DNA of 64,000 nucleotides, from assembly GCA_002395775.1 (NCBI GenBank), contig DGUV01000056.1, positions 168,470 through 232,469 on the forward strand, given 5' to 3'. The notes beneath the pieces were generated by a model. That model saw nothing but the letters and a program-made list of their open reading frames with translations. It was not told the DNA's origin and searched no databases. Shown one piece after another: positions 1 through 8,569 of the stretch (positions are counted from its first letter, which is position 1; the number at the start of each line of letters is the position of its first letter). A program made the translations under genes and the position numbers. The stretch comes from Prevotellaceae bacterium UBA4301. Lineage in GTDB: Bacteria; Bacteroidota; Bacteroidia; Bacteroidales; Bacteroidaceae.

Positions 1-2538
1 GGCCGTCATAATGCTGTTGTTGGCACTCTTGTCTCCAAAGGCCATAGCCTTGTTGCTCCGACTCACGAACCCAATCTCGTTGTCGATGTTCAACCAATTG
101 GTTTGGAATTGCTGCAGGGAACTACCGTCGAGCTGCTTGCGGCTATCGTCGTAGTAAAGGGTTCGAAGGGTCTTGGTAAATTCGTCAACAGAAATAGCCA
201 TAAGTCCTCCGCGTTCGCCAGTAATCGTGCCACTTCCCAATCCTCTGACAAAGTCGAGATAAACAACGGCATTACCGGGTGAGGAATAGATGACGAACCG
301 ATTGTCCAACATTTGCTCGTTGGTCTTAATCTCGCCATTCATCGTGTAAGCATCGCCCTTCAGGTCATAGTTCCCGCTAATGACGGGTGTCGCATCTGTT
401 TTCTTGTCGCTCACGGTGTACCAACCCAGGAAGTTGCCCGTATTGTTGGCGCGATAAGGCACAATTATCTTGTTCTTGTCGACAGAGTTCGAGGCGATGT
501 AACCGGTATAGCTCTTCAAGCCAGTACTCCACGAGAAGGTGGTGAAACGGTCTTTCGTGAATGCCCGGACAACATTCTGGCAAGGCAGGATCTTAGCTTC
601 GCTTCGTGCCGAACGGAATGCCTCCCAGTCGGTAGGTGCGAGGTCGGCAGTAGAGTTGTGAAGGTGCATGAGATAGGTCATCATCACGCGATGGGCTTCT
701 ACCCCCATTCGGCGGGCTTGCACATCGGGTCGCAGAAGCCAACTCCCGTCGTTGGTGGTCATCTGACGTGCTTTGATGTACTTGTAGGCAAGATTCTCCA
801 GCATCAAGGCATTAGGGTCGCGCTGATAGCACGCTTGTGTGGTGTACGACGTAATCTGGTCGTAGAGGAAGAGACTCCAGTCGTTTCCGTTAGGCATTGC
901 AAGTTCGCCATCGGTTAAGGCTAACCAGCAAAGCACACTGTCCATAACTTCCTGATTGTTATGCATTAGTGCATTTGTCTTCCACTTTTCCTCGAAACCT
1001 TGTCCGCGTTGGAACATCTGGAGGGCAAGTGCCGCCTCACCCAGTTCTTGCATAACCACGTTCTGGTATGAAGTATGGAACAAGTTGTGGTTTTGCAGGG
1101 TGTAGTCGTCATAGAGATTTTGTCCTTTATAAAGGTTGGCTACGCTCTTTTGATTATACCAAGGGTCTATGGCCTGCCTATTTTGGGCGTCTTTGGCGTG
1201 GCTATAGCTGTTGACGGCAAACTCACGCAGGCGTTCGAACCACTTAGATGCCAATTCGTCGTTGGGGAACAAGCCCAAGGTTGCCGCCAGGACGTCGGCT
1301 TCCCACCCGTTTTCCTCGGCTTTGGTGTCGCCGTTATAGCCTGTGGGGATGGAGCGATTAAGTTCGTAGTTGCATTCGGCCTTGAGCAGATTGTAGATGT
1401 ATCCCTTCTGCGTGTCCGAAAGTTTGTCCCATTGGAAGTATGCAGAATAGGCCACTGACATTGCCCATAGGGATGACTCCCAGACACGATCGCTTGTGCT
1501 GGTGCTTCCCCAATAGTCTCCGCCCGAGCAAACCTTCAGCTTATTGGCTTTATGCGTAGAGTAGGCGAAGACGAGCGTCTTCATGGCGTAGTCCTCGATA
1601 GTGTTCCAAGTGACTCCTGCGGGAAGACTGATGCCGGCGGGCTTAGCATACTTGACGAGGAAAGCACATATCATGGAGAGGTCGGCATTGGTGCGAACAC
1701 CTGCCTCATTACTTGCCATCGTGCTCTCGCCTCGGAAGCATCCGCATGCCTCGCCGATGCTGTTGGGATAGGTGCAAGCCTGGTAGTCATTAACCAAATA
1801 TGTGCTGAAGCGTGCGAGCATTTTCAAGAGGTCGGTCATCATCTCCTTCTCTTCAACGAACTTGCTTGTGATGACTCCTTCAGTTGGGGACTCCACGTCC
1901 TGCTCGTCGGGTTCTTGAGGTTCGATGTACTCGTCCGAAATCTTGGTTAATGATATCTTGTCGAGCATGACACACGACCCACCGCTTTGCCAACTTATGT
2001 CCACACCGAGGGAAACGCTTTTCGACTGCTTCACGCCGAATGTCAGGGTGCTTTCGGTCCATTGCCGGGTGGTGAAGATGCCCTGACTGCCTGCATCGAA
2101 GGCTATTGCCTGACTGGCGTCGCCTGCTACGAGCGAGAGGGTGGAGGCGGCATTGTTGACGAAGGCAGATCGATGGGCGACCTTCAGTTCATAAGTGCCT
2201 TTCGAGAGCGTGACCGCTTGCTTGAGTTGCGTGCTTCCGGTGCTCCATCCCATGCGTAAGTAATAGGCTTGCTTCCCGTCGGCAATCGTAGTGACAAGGC
2301 CGAAATTGTTGTCGGTGTAGCAACTCTTATTGACAAGCAGACGGGTTACTTCCGTGCCAGTCACCGTCCATCCTTTCGGGGCGTTGAGCGTATAGCCTCT
2401 AAGTCCATCGGCCGAATTGTTGACGGGCGAAAGCTGGCTTGCATCATCCTGTTCGAACGAGGGATTTTGCAGTTCAATGTCTTGTGCCGCTACTCTTCCG
2501 GCAGCAAACAGCAATGCGATTAATAGCAGTTTCTTCAT
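1..2538 (-). CDS. Large secreted protein, probable carbohydrate-active enzyme (3' end outside window)
   Basis: The minus frame is open without a stop from the ATG at 2538 to the window edge, 846 codons. Residues 1-21 form a signal peptide (MKKLLLIALLFAAGRVAAQ). Residues about 25-200 look like a jelly-roll carbohydrate-binding module (FEQDD near the start, SCVMLDKISLTKI near the end). After a Pro/Glu-rich linker comes a long helical region rich in Trp and Tyr (SGGDYWGS, NGWEADVLAATLGLF, LQNHNLFHTSYQNVV) that resembles an (alpha/alpha) toroid, then a beta-rich part (FVIYSSPGNAVVYLDFVRG). This order recalls heparinase- or chondroitinase-type lyases and some glycoside hydrolases, but I do not recognise a specific family and see no catalytic motif I can name. 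No TAnnTTTG promoter is visible upstream; the 148-bp gap to the next gene is filled by tandem repeats. Confidence 0.6.
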   Translation of the reverse strand, partial: MKKLLLIALLFAAGRVAAQDIELQNPSFEQDDASQLSPVNNSADGLRGYTLNAPKGWTVTGTEVTRLLVNKSCYTDNNFGLVTTIADGKQAYYLRMGWSTGSTQLKQAVTLSKGTYELKVAHRSAFVNNAASTLSLVAGDASQAIAFDAGSQGIFTTRQWTESTLTFGVKQSKSVSLGVDISWQSGGSCVMLDKISLTKISDEYIEPQEPDEQDVESPTEGVITSKFVEEKEMMTDLLKMLARFSTYLVNDYQACTYPNSIGEACGCFRGESTMASNEAGVRTNADLSMICAFLVKYAKPAGISLPAGVTWNTIEDYAMKTLVFAYSTHKANKLKVCSGGDYWGSTSTSDRVWESSLWAMSVAYSAYFQWDKLSDTQKGYIYNLLKAECNYELNRSIPTGYNGDTKAEENGWEADVLAATLGLFPNDELASKWFERLREFAVNSYSHAKDAQNRQAIDPWYNQKSVANLYKGQNLYDDYTLQNHNLFHTSYQNVVMQELGEAALALQMFQRGQGFEEKWKTNALMHNNQEVMDSVLCWLALTDGELAMPNGNDWSLFLYDQITSYTTQACYQRDPNALMLENLAYKYIKARQMTTNDGSWLLRPDVQARRMGVEAHRVMMTYLMHLHNSTADLAPTDWEAFRSARSEAKILPCQNVVRAFTKDRFTTFSWSTGLKSYTGYIASNSVDKNKIIVPYRANNTGNFLGWYTVSDKKTDATPVISGNYDLKGDAYTMNGEIKTNEQMLDNRFVIYSSPGNAVVYLDFVRGLGSGTITGERGGLMAISVDEFTKTLRTLYYDDSRKQLDGSSLQQFQTNWLNIDNEIGFVSRSNKAMAFGDKSANNSIMTA

Positions 2539-2580
2539 ATACCTTTTCCTTCTTTATTGTCTTGTTTTTACACCCTTTCA

Positions 2581-2691
2581 GGATTGCTCAATCTTGTACT
2601 CCAGATTGCCCAACCTTAGCCTCAAGGTTCTATTATCTTGGCCCCCAGGTTGTCCAACCTTGGACACGAGGTTGTCCGCGTCCGGACTAAT
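2581..2691. repeat. Degenerate 22-bp tandem repeat, five units
   Basis: On the plus strand, units start at 2581, 2604, 2626, 2648 and 2670, each 22-23 bp. The clearest unit, at 2648, contains the self-complementary core GGTTGTCCAACC. The other units keep GGTT or GATT at the start and a variable CCAACCTT-like centre. The array starts about 40 bp upstream of the left-edge gene's ATG and reaches into the stop codon of the S4-domain gene (2687-2689). A second array of the same family lies at 30731-30890, also directly after a stop codon. Confidence 0.7.
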
Positions 2692-3109
2692 CCTCAAGGT
2701 CGAACTCGAAGTCGCCAAAGTAATAGGGCGCATCTTCTTGGAATTCGTCCAGTTGGCGACGCTCCTTCTTTGTGGGGCGTCCTGTACCGCGGGCTCGGTC
2801 GATGAACCCGCTGATACGGCTCATCTCCAGCAACTCATACTGCTCAGGTGCAGTCACGTTCTCCAGTACCTCAGGTATGAGCTTGGCTCCCACGCGGTGC
2901 TCTATGGCCTGAAGAATGCGGAATGAGTAGGTGATGGGTGGTTTGCGCACATCCACCACGTCCCCCACCTTCACCATGCGTGACGGCTTCAGTTGCGTGC
3001 CTCCCATGCTTACTTGTCCGCGCTTGCAGGCGGCAGCGGCCAAGGTGCGTGTCTTGAAGATGCGAGCCGCCCACAGCCATTTGTCGATGCGTGCTTCGGT
3101 GTTGCTCAT
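2687..3109 (-). CDS. hslR: S4-domain RNA-binding protein, Hsp15-like
   Basis: A 140-residue protein whose N-terminus (ARIDKWLWAARIFKTR) is the hallmark of the S4 RNA-binding domain of Hsp15/HslR. That protein binds stalled 50S subunits carrying nascent-chain tRNA and helps recycle them. The S4 fold covers roughly residues 6-70 (KRGQVSMGG, KVGDVVDVR). The C-terminal 40 residues are charged (GRPTKKERRQLDEF) and end in an acidic tail. The open frame extends upstream to 3289, but the start at 3109 is chosen because it opens directly on the domain and its ATG overlaps the pepT stop codon (ATGA), a sign of translational coupling. The Hsp15 role is inferred from family resemblance. Confidence 0.88.
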   Translation of the reverse strand: MSNTEARIDKWLWAARIFKTRTLAAAACKRGQVSMGGTQLKPSRMVKVGDVVDVRKPPITYSFRILQAIEHRVGAKLIPEVLENVTAPEQYELLEMSRISGFIDRARGTGRPTKKERRQLDEFQEDAPYYFGDFEFDLED

Positions 3110-4341
3110 AGGGCAGCCAGTTTGCAGATGTTCACCACTACTTCGGTGGCCTTCTCCATGCTTTGGATGGGCACGAATTCGTTTCTTCCGTGGAAATTGA
3201 GCCCACCCGCAAAGATGTTGGGGCAAGGTAGGCCGCGGAAACTCAGTTGAGCTCCGTCGGTTCCACCTCGGATGGGGATGACATGGCATACGCCACAGGC
3301 TTCCTCAATGGCTTTTCGGGCAATGTCGGTGATATGTGGTTTGTCCTCGAGTTTCTCAATCATGTTGTAGTATTGGTCACGGAGGTTCACACTGACTGTG
3401 CCCTCGCCATAGCGCTCGTTCAGGTAATTCACCACGGCCATAATGCCGCGCTTGCGTGCCTCGAACTTGCTGCGGTCATGGTCGCGTATGATGTAGCTGA
3501 GGGTGGCTTCCTCGACAGTGGCGTTCATCTGAGTCAAGTGGAAGAATCCTTCATACCCGTCTGTCGTCTCAGGCCGTTCATTGGCAGGCATGGCCATAAC
3601 AAACTCATTGGCTACGAGACATGCATTGAGCATCTTGCCTTTGGCATAGCCGGGGTGGACGTTGCGCCCCTTGATGACAACCTTGGCCGAAGCTGCATTG
3701 AAATTCTCATACTCCAGCTCGCCCACTTCGCTTCCATCCATCGTGTAGGCCCATTGGCATCCAAACTTTTCCACGTCGAAGAGATGGGCTCCCATGCCAA
3801 TCTCCTCGTCGGGGTTGAATACCACTCGCACTTTTCCGTGCTTCACTTCGGGGTGGGCTTGCAACCATTGCATGGCAGTTACTATTTCGGCAATGCCAGC
3901 CTTATCGTCGGCTCCCAGCAGGGTTGTGCCATCGGTAACGATGAGGTCCTCGCCCACATGGTCGCGCAGCTCGGGGAACTGGCTGACACGCGTGGTCACT
4001 TCATTGCTGAGGACGATGTCCTGGCCGTCGTAGTTACGGATGATGCGAGGGTGGATGTCCTTGCCCGAACAGTCGGGACTGGTGTCCATGTGGGCTATGA
4101 AGCCGATGGTGGGAATGTCCTTTTCGTCATTGGCAGGCAGGGTTGCATAGACGTAGCCGTGCTCGTCCATTTCCACATCCTGCAGCCCCATCTGCGACAG
4201 CTCGTCGCGCAGGGCCTCGGCCAGGGCCATTTGCTTTTGGGTACTGGGGCATTTGCCCTCGTTCTCTTCACTTGATTGGGTGTCGAAACCCACATATTTC
4301 AGGAATCTGGCAACCAGTTCCTCCGTAAACTGCTTTTCCAT
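3106..4341 (-). CDS. pepT: Peptidase T, tripeptide aminopeptidase
   Basis: A 411-residue cytoplasmic zinc metallopeptidase of family M20B that removes the N-terminal residue of tripeptides. Metal-ligand motifs are visible: H84 and D86 in AHMDTSPD, D145 in GADDKAG, E179/E180 in NPDEEIG, and a late His in FHGRNEF near residue 384. The Gly-rich segment RGGTDGAQLSFRG is typical of PepT. The length matches the family. The gene lies 48 bp downstream of pth and overlaps the S4-domain gene by 4 bp, so at least pepT and hslR are probably co-transcribed. Confidence 0.96.
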   Translation of the reverse strand: MEKQFTEELVARFLKYVGFDTQSSEENEGKCPSTQKQMALAEALRDELSQMGLQDVEMDEHGYVYATLPANDEKDIPTIGFIAHMDTSPDCSGKDIHPRIIRNYDGQDIVLSNEVTTRVSQFPELRDHVGEDLIVTDGTTLLGADDKAGIAEIVTAMQWLQAHPEVKHGKVRVVFNPDEEIGMGAHLFDVEKFGCQWAYTMDGSEVGELEYENFNAASAKVVIKGRNVHPGYAKGKMLNACLVANEFVMAMPANERPETTDGYEGFFHLTQMNATVEEATLSYIIRDHDRSKFEARKRGIMAVVNYLNERYGEGTVSVNLRDQYYNMIEKLEDKPHITDIARKAIEEACGVCHVIPIRGGTDGAQLSFRGLPCPNIFAGGLNFHGRNEFVPIQSMEKATEVVVNICKLAAL

Positions 4342-4389
4342 ATCGCAAAGGTATGAAGAAAAATGCAGATATGCAAAAAAGGAGGAGGC

Positions 4390-4959
4390 CTATTTGCCGT
4401 TGTAGTGATTCATTGCAAACGCCATGCCACTTAAGGCATAAGCCTTGATGGCCTCGGCGGCTTGCAGCTTGCGTTCGTTGATGATGGTTTCGTCTTCCGA
4501 TGAAAAGCGTCCGAGCACAAAATCGACTTGCCCGCCACGTGGGAAGTTGTTGCCAATACCGAACTTTAATCGGTTGAATTGTTGAGTGCCAAGAACTTGG
4601 GCAATATGTTTCAAGCCATTGTGACCTCCGTCGGCTCCGCTTTGGCGCATGCGTATGGTGCCTACGGGCAAACTAAGGTCGTCGCATACCACAAGCAGAC
4701 GTTCCAGAGGTATCTTCTCTTGTTCCATCCAGTAGCGAACGGCATTGCCGGAGAGATTCATGTATGTCGAGGGCTTGAGCAAGACCAACTCCTGATTCTT
4801 GACACGCATGTGTGCCACGAACCCATAGCGACGGTCTTGAAAAACGATATTGGACGCACTGGCGCTGGCCAGTGCATCCAATATACGGAATCCAATGTTG
4901 TGGCGGGTACCTTCGTACTCTGGTCCGATGTTTCCCAACCCAACAATGAGGTGTTTCAT
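4390..4959 (-). CDS. pth: Peptidyl-tRNA hydrolase
   Basis: A 189-residue enzyme that releases peptides from prematurely dropped peptidyl-tRNA and so recycles tRNA. It opens with MKHLIVGLGNIGPEY and has the catalytic His20 in GTRHNIGF. The conserved Asn in STYMNLSG and the DDLSLPVG segment are also present. The frame is open to an earlier ATG at 5010, giving 17 extra residues (MFTILRRIFGKQ). I prefer 4959 because it matches the family N-terminus and has an AGGAG-like site just upstream. The 5010 start, 4 bp after rplY, remains possible. It follows rplY, a common pairing in bacteria. Confidence 0.95.
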   Translation of the reverse strand: MKHLIVGLGNIGPEYEGTRHNIGFRILDALASASASNIVFQDRRYGFVAHMRVKNQELVLLKPSTYMNLSGNAVRYWMEQEKIPLERLLVVCDDLSLPVGTIRMRQSGADGGHNGLKHIAQVLGTQQFNRLKFGIGNNFPRGGQVDFVLGRFSSEDETIINERKLQAAEAIKAYALSGMAFAMNHYNGK

Positions 4960-5014
4960 GTTGTTCTCCTTCTCCTGTTTGCCGAAGATGCGGCGTAGGA
5001 TTGTGAACATTGCG

Positions 5015-5611
5015 TTACTCAGCAGCCTTAGCAGCAGCCGACATAGCAGAACGGGTCATCTTAACCTGGCAAACGACAACGCTTGCGGGAGTTACCATCT
5101 CCAGACCCTCGAACTGAAGTTCGCCAGCCTTGATGGTCTTGCCCAGACCCAGAGAGGTCACGTCGATGTCCAGACGCTCAGGAATCTGAGTGTAGGGAGC
5201 ACGAACCTTCAGCTTGCGCACGTTGGCAGCCAGTTTACCACCGGCCTTCACACCCTCGGCCAAACCATTGAGCTTGATGGGTACCTCCATGACAATGGGC
5301 TTCTCGGGAGTAACCTCATAGAAGTCAACATGCAGGAGCTGGTCGGTCACAGGATGGAACTGCAGTTCACGCATAACGGCGGTGTAGGACTTGCCGTCGA
5401 TGTCGAGGTTCACGCTGTAAATCTCAGGTGTGTAAACCAAATTGCGCAGGCCAGCTGCAGGAACGCAGAAACTCAGGGCTTCGGGCAGGCCGTTCTCGCC
5501 ACGCTTCTCGCCATAGAGGTTGCAGGGTACGCCACCCTCCTTGCGGAGCATCTTTGTTGCCTTCTTGCCAGTCTCGGTACGTACGGTACCTTTGATGTCA
5601 ATACTTTTCAT
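5015..5611 (-). CDS. rplY: 50S ribosomal protein L25, long CTC form
   Basis: A 198-residue L25/general stress protein CTC. The N-terminal L25 domain binds 5S rRNA (MKSIDIKGTVRTETGKK, VPCNLYG). The C-terminal beta domain covers roughly residues 95-180 (VPIKLNGLAEGVKAGG, ERLDIDVTSLGLG). The Ala/Lys-rich tail (SAAAKAAE) is common in Bacteroidetes. It is the first gene of the minus-strand rplY-pth run and has a good promoter at 5700-5730, which leaves a leader of about 80 nt. Confidence 0.96.
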   Translation of the reverse strand: MKSIDIKGTVRTETGKKATKMLRKEGGVPCNLYGEKRGENGLPEALSFCVPAAGLRNLVYTPEIYSVNLDIDGKSYTAVMRELQFHPVTDQLLHVDFYEVTPEKPIVMEVPIKLNGLAEGVKAGGKLAANVRKLKVRAPYTQIPERLDIDVTSLGLGKTIKAGELQFEGLEMVTPASVVVCQVKMTRSAMSAAAKAAE

Positions 5612-5699
5612 TTTGTTTTTGTTTTTGTGTTACTATAAATTAAGTTTCTCATGCTTAATTCGCCATCACACCAGAGGAGATGTGCTCCAAAAGCGGCTG

Positions 5700-5730
5700 C
5701 AAAAGTACAATAAATAATCCAAAGGACAAA
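5700..5730 (-). promoter_or_regulatory. Bacteroidetes-type promoter for rplY-pth
   Basis: Read on the minus strand, TTTG (5730-5727) is followed after 19 bp by TACTTTTG (5707-5700). This matches the sigma-ABfr consensus TTTG-N19/20-TAnnTTTG. Transcription should start near 5693. Confidence 0.75.
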
Positions 5731-5770
5731 ATCCATCAGTTAAAAATTGCTATCTCCTACTCAAAATCGT

Positions 5771-6100
5771 TTAGAATTCCACGTCGATGTGGATGTCAGT
5801 ATCATCTTGTACTGGACGGGGTTCGGCTTTCCCTTGAGCTTCTTCGATGTAGTCCACTGCCTCCTGAAAGGCTTGTTTGAACTTTTCGAAGTCCTCGCGG
5901 TAGAGAAATACCTTGTGCTTCTCAAACGTGACGTTGGGGTTTTCGAAACTGTCGCCGCTCACCACCTTCTTGCTTTCGGTGATGGCCAGGTAGAACTCAT
6001 CTTTCCTGTTGCGCTTGACATCGACATAGTAGATGCGCTTGCCGGCCTTGATGGTGCGGGAGAAGACAATCTCTTTCTCCTTGCTGCTGAATTCTTCCAT
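5771..6100 (-). CDS. DUF3276 / PUR-family nucleic-acid-binding protein
   Basis: A 109-residue protein of the Bacteroidetes DUF3276 family, which resembles the PUR repeat of eukaryotic Pur-alpha and is thought to bind single-stranded DNA or RNA. Visible family features are the opening KEKEIVFSRTIKAGKRIYY, the beta-rich centre (RKDEFYLAITESKK) and the amphipathic helix FEKFKQAFQEAVDYIEEA. The last 20 residues are acidic. It stands alone and is transcribed divergently from nusB. No target or pathway can be read from the sequence. Confidence 0.9.
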   Translation of the reverse strand: MEEFSSKEKEIVFSRTIKAGKRIYYVDVKRNRKDEFYLAITESKKVVSGDSFENPNVTFEKHKVFLYREDFEKFKQAFQEAVDYIEEAQGKAEPRPVQDDTDIHIDVEF

Positions 6101-6141
6101 ATTACGGATGGTTAATTGGTTGATTATTACGAATTTCGGGG

Positions 6142-6149
6142 CAAAGTTA
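6142..6149 (-). promoter_or_regulatory. Promoter -7 element for the DUF3276 gene
   Basis: The minus strand reads TAACTTTG, a match to TAnnTTTG. No clear TTTG -33 box is seen in the A-rich upstream stretch. The leader would be about 35 nt. Confidence 0.6.
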
Positions 6150-6215
6150 CAAAAAAAGATTAAAGAAAAAAGATTAAAGATAGAAAATGTGGATAAAAAG
6201 TTAAAAAAAATGTTG

Positions 6216-6223
6216 TACCTTTG
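6216..6223 (+). promoter_or_regulatory. Promoter -7 element for nusB operon
   Basis: TACCTTTG matches TAnnTTTG exactly. The -33 region is A-rich without a clear TTTG. Start of transcription is expected near 6230, about 26 nt before the nusB ATG. It is divergent from the DUF3276 promoter 70 bp away. Confidence 0.65.
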
Positions 6224-6255
6224 TAGCGCGAATCACAACAAGTATTCTTTGAAAT

Positions 6256-7185
6256 ATGATAAACAGGGAACTTATTCGTCTCAAGGCTGTGCAGCTGGCA
6301 TATGCTTGCTGCGAGGATGAGGATAGGACACTGGAGAGCGCCGAGAAGGAGTTTCTCTATAGTTTGGACAAGGCTTACGAGCTCTATCAGAACCTGCTTG
6401 CACTGATGGTAAACATCAATCATGTGGCTACGCGTATCGTGGAGATGCAGCAAAGCAAGGCACGCAGGCTTGGTGAGCGGGAAGCCATTTCAACCAAGTT
6501 CATAAACAATCGCTTCATTGCCCAGTTGAGGGAGAATGAGCAGCTGCAGGCCTTCGTGGATAAGAATGGCTCGTTTTGGACTGACGAAGACGACATGCTT
6601 CGTCAGTTCTACTATCGCATCACCGAACAAGACTACTATCAGGAATACATGCAGAACGGCGACTCGTCCTACGACGAGGACCGTGAGTTGTGGCGTAAGA
6701 TTTATCGCAACATCATTTGCAACAACGAGGAGTTGGACGATATCCTGGAGGATCACAGTCTTTACTGGAACGATGACAAAACCATCATCGACACATTTGT
6801 GTTAAAGACTATCCGTCGATTTGAGGAAGCTAACGGGGCCAAGCAACCCATGTTGCCAGAGTTCCGCGAAGAGGAAGACCGTGAGTTTGCCCTAATGCTT
6901 TTCCGTACTGCATTGTCAAATCAAGATTACTTCCGTCAGTTGATTCGCGACCACACCCTCAATTGGGAGCTTGAGCGTATTGCTGTGATGGACTTGGTCA
7001 TTTTGCAGGTGGCGCTGGCTGAAATAACCTCATTCCCTGGCATACCTCTGAATGTGAGCATCAATGAATATGTCGAGATAGCCAAACTCTACAGCACTCC
7101 CCGCAGTGCCAGCTATGTCAACGGCATGCTCGACTCCATTGGTAAACAACTCATCAAGGAGGGTCTGATTGAAAAAGAGGCCTAA
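6256..7185 (+). CDS. nusB: Transcription antitermination factor NusB, long Bacteroidetes form
   Basis: A 309-residue protein, about twice the length of E. coli NusB. The C-terminal half (about residues 175-300) carries the NusB fold, with REEEDREFALMLFRTALSN, WELERIAVMDLVILQVALAE and the conserved NEYVEIAKLYSTPRSASYVNG ending. NusB binds boxA RNA with NusE/S10 and supports rRNA transcription antitermination. The N-terminal extension opens MINRELIRLKAVQLAYA, is helical and charged, and is usual for Bacteroidetes. It is the first gene of nusB-yajC-ybbR-coaE-DUF5606. Confidence 0.93.
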   Translation: MINRELIRLKAVQLAYACCEDEDRTLESAEKEFLYSLDKAYELYQNLLALMVNINHVATRIVEMQQSKARRLGEREAISTKFINNRFIAQLRENEQLQAFVDKNGSFWTDEDDMLRQFYYRITEQDYYQEYMQNGDSSYDEDRELWRKIYRNIICNNEELDDILEDHSLYWNDDKTIIDTFVLKTIRRFEEANGAKQPMLPEFREEEDREFALMLFRTALSNQDYFRQLIRDHTLNWELERIAVMDLVILQVALAEITSFPGIPLNVSINEYVEIAKLYSTPRSASYVNGMLDSIGKQLIKEGLIEKEA

Positions 7186-7220
7186 CCATTTCTTTGTGTC
7201 ATTAATACATTATATATAAT

Positions 7221-7535
7221 ATGTTAAGTTTTATCTTACTTCAGGCAGGCCAGCCACAAGGTGGTGGCATGTCATTCATCATCATGATGGTTGTCATCTT
7301 TGCCATCATGTGGTTTTTCATGATTCGTCCGCAGCAGAAGAAACAGAAGGAGATTCAGAACTTCCGCAACGCCATTACCGTGGGCACTCAGGTCGTTACT
7401 GCCGGAGGGCTTTATGGTGTGGTAAAGAGCATCGACGAGTCGGACAACACCCTGATGGTGGAGATTGCCCGCGATGTGCGTGTTAAGGTGGACCGCAATA
7501 GTGTCTATGCCACCGCTCCCGTTGCCCAAGGCTAA
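7221..7535 (+). CDS. yajC: Preprotein translocase subunit YajC
   Basis: A 104-residue inner-membrane protein with one transmembrane helix (about residues 17-34, SFIIMMVVIFAIMWFFM) followed directly by the family motif IRPQQKKQKE. A small cytoplasmic domain follows (VGTQVVTAGGLYGVV). YajC associates with SecDF and the Sec translocon. It lies 35 bp after nusB. Confidence 0.95.
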   Translation: MLSFILLQAGQPQGGGMSFIIMMVVIFAIMWFFMIRPQQKKQKEIQNFRNAITVGTQVVTAGGLYGVVKSIDESDNTLMVEIARDVRVKVDRNSVYATAPVAQG

Positions 7536-7561
7536 TCTGTTGGAATTCCTATCAGACTGAG

Positions 7562-8569
7562 GTGGGCAATATTAATCCTCTTCGTTGGCTGCGGCAGGCA
7601 GCAGACTTCCTATCGGGACATTGGAGTCGCGATTTTGGTGTCTTTCTCTTCTTCCTTGCCGTTTCAGCAGGCTTCTGGTTGTTACAGACGCTTGACGAGA
7701 CCTACGAAAGGGAGATGACTGTACCATTGTGTTTGACTGATGTTCCCCACGATGTGGTCATCATCAGTCCCTTGCCTGCTCAGTTGAAGGTGACGGTTCG
7801 CGATAAGGGTACTACTTTGGCAAGATACTGGAGGCACAGGAGCGACACATTGTTCCTTTCCTATCGCGATTATGCTGGAAACCGAACCCAGGGACGCGCC
7901 ATCATTCCTCGTACGGATGTGGTGGAAGCTCTGCAGCAACGGTTGCATGGGAGCACTAAGATTCAGGCGATGAGCCCCGATACTTTGGAGTTCTATTATA
8001 ACCATGGTCTCCATGCTACCATACCAGTGGTCGTAGAAGGGAAGGTTGATACGGACAGCCACTACTACCTGCTCAATCTTTCTACCAATCCTTCCGAAGT
8101 GCAGGTCTATGCTACAGCTGACATACTCGATACGCTCAGCTACATAGCCACGCGGCCGGTCAACCTGACCAATTTGAAGGAAAATACCACTATAGATGTG
8201 GCGCTTGCTCCTATTCGCGGAACGAAGATTGAACCTCAAAACGTGTCGTTGACTGCAACGGTAGATGTCTATATGGAACAGAGCATAGAGGTGCCTGTAA
8301 TCTCGCTTAATTTCCCAGGCGATTTGCAGTTACGCACCTTCCCTTCGTCCGTGAAGGTTATCTATACGGTTGGTTATACGTGCAGTCGTGAAATCACGCG
8401 TGACAAGTTCGTTTGTCTTGTAACCTATGAGGAGATTCTTGACTTACAGAAACGTGGCATCAACAAGATTCCTGTTAAGCTCAAAAGTATTCCTGATGGC
8501 GTTTCAAATGTGCGCATCGAGCCCCAGCAAGTTGATTATCTTTTAGAGTCAGTCGCAGAAGACGAATGA
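7562..8569 (+). CDS. YbbR-like domain protein, membrane anchored
   Basis: A 335-residue protein with one N-terminal transmembrane segment (about residues 24-43, FGVFLFFLAVSAGFWLL) and then repeated YbbR-type beta domains (LPAQLKVTVRDKG, NPSEVQVYATADILDTL, FPSSVKVIYTVGY). YbbR proteins (for example CdaR) face away from the cytoplasm and can regulate diadenylate cyclase CdaA, but no cyclase gene is adjacent here. The start used is a GTG at 7562; no ATG is available close to the membrane segment. The stop overlaps the coaE start (ATGA). Confidence 0.85.
   Translation: MGNINPLRWLRQAADFLSGHWSRDFGVFLFFLAVSAGFWLLQTLDETYEREMTVPLCLTDVPHDVVIISPLPAQLKVTVRDKGTTLARYWRHRSDTLFLSYRDYAGNRTQGRAIIPRTDVVEALQQRLHGSTKIQAMSPDTLEFYYNHGLHATIPVVVEGKVDTDSHYYLLNLSTNPSEVQVYATADILDTLSYIATRPVNLTNLKENTTIDVALAPIRGTKIEPQNVSLTATVDVYMEQSIEVPVISLNFPGDLQLRTFPSSVKVIYTVGYTCSREITRDKFVCLVTYEEILDLQKRGINKIPVKLKSIPDGVSNVRIEPQQVDYLLESVAEDE

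Noticed and set aside
3247..4275. Plus-strand open frame of 342 codons
   Set aside because: Antisense to pepT, which is well supported by its motifs.
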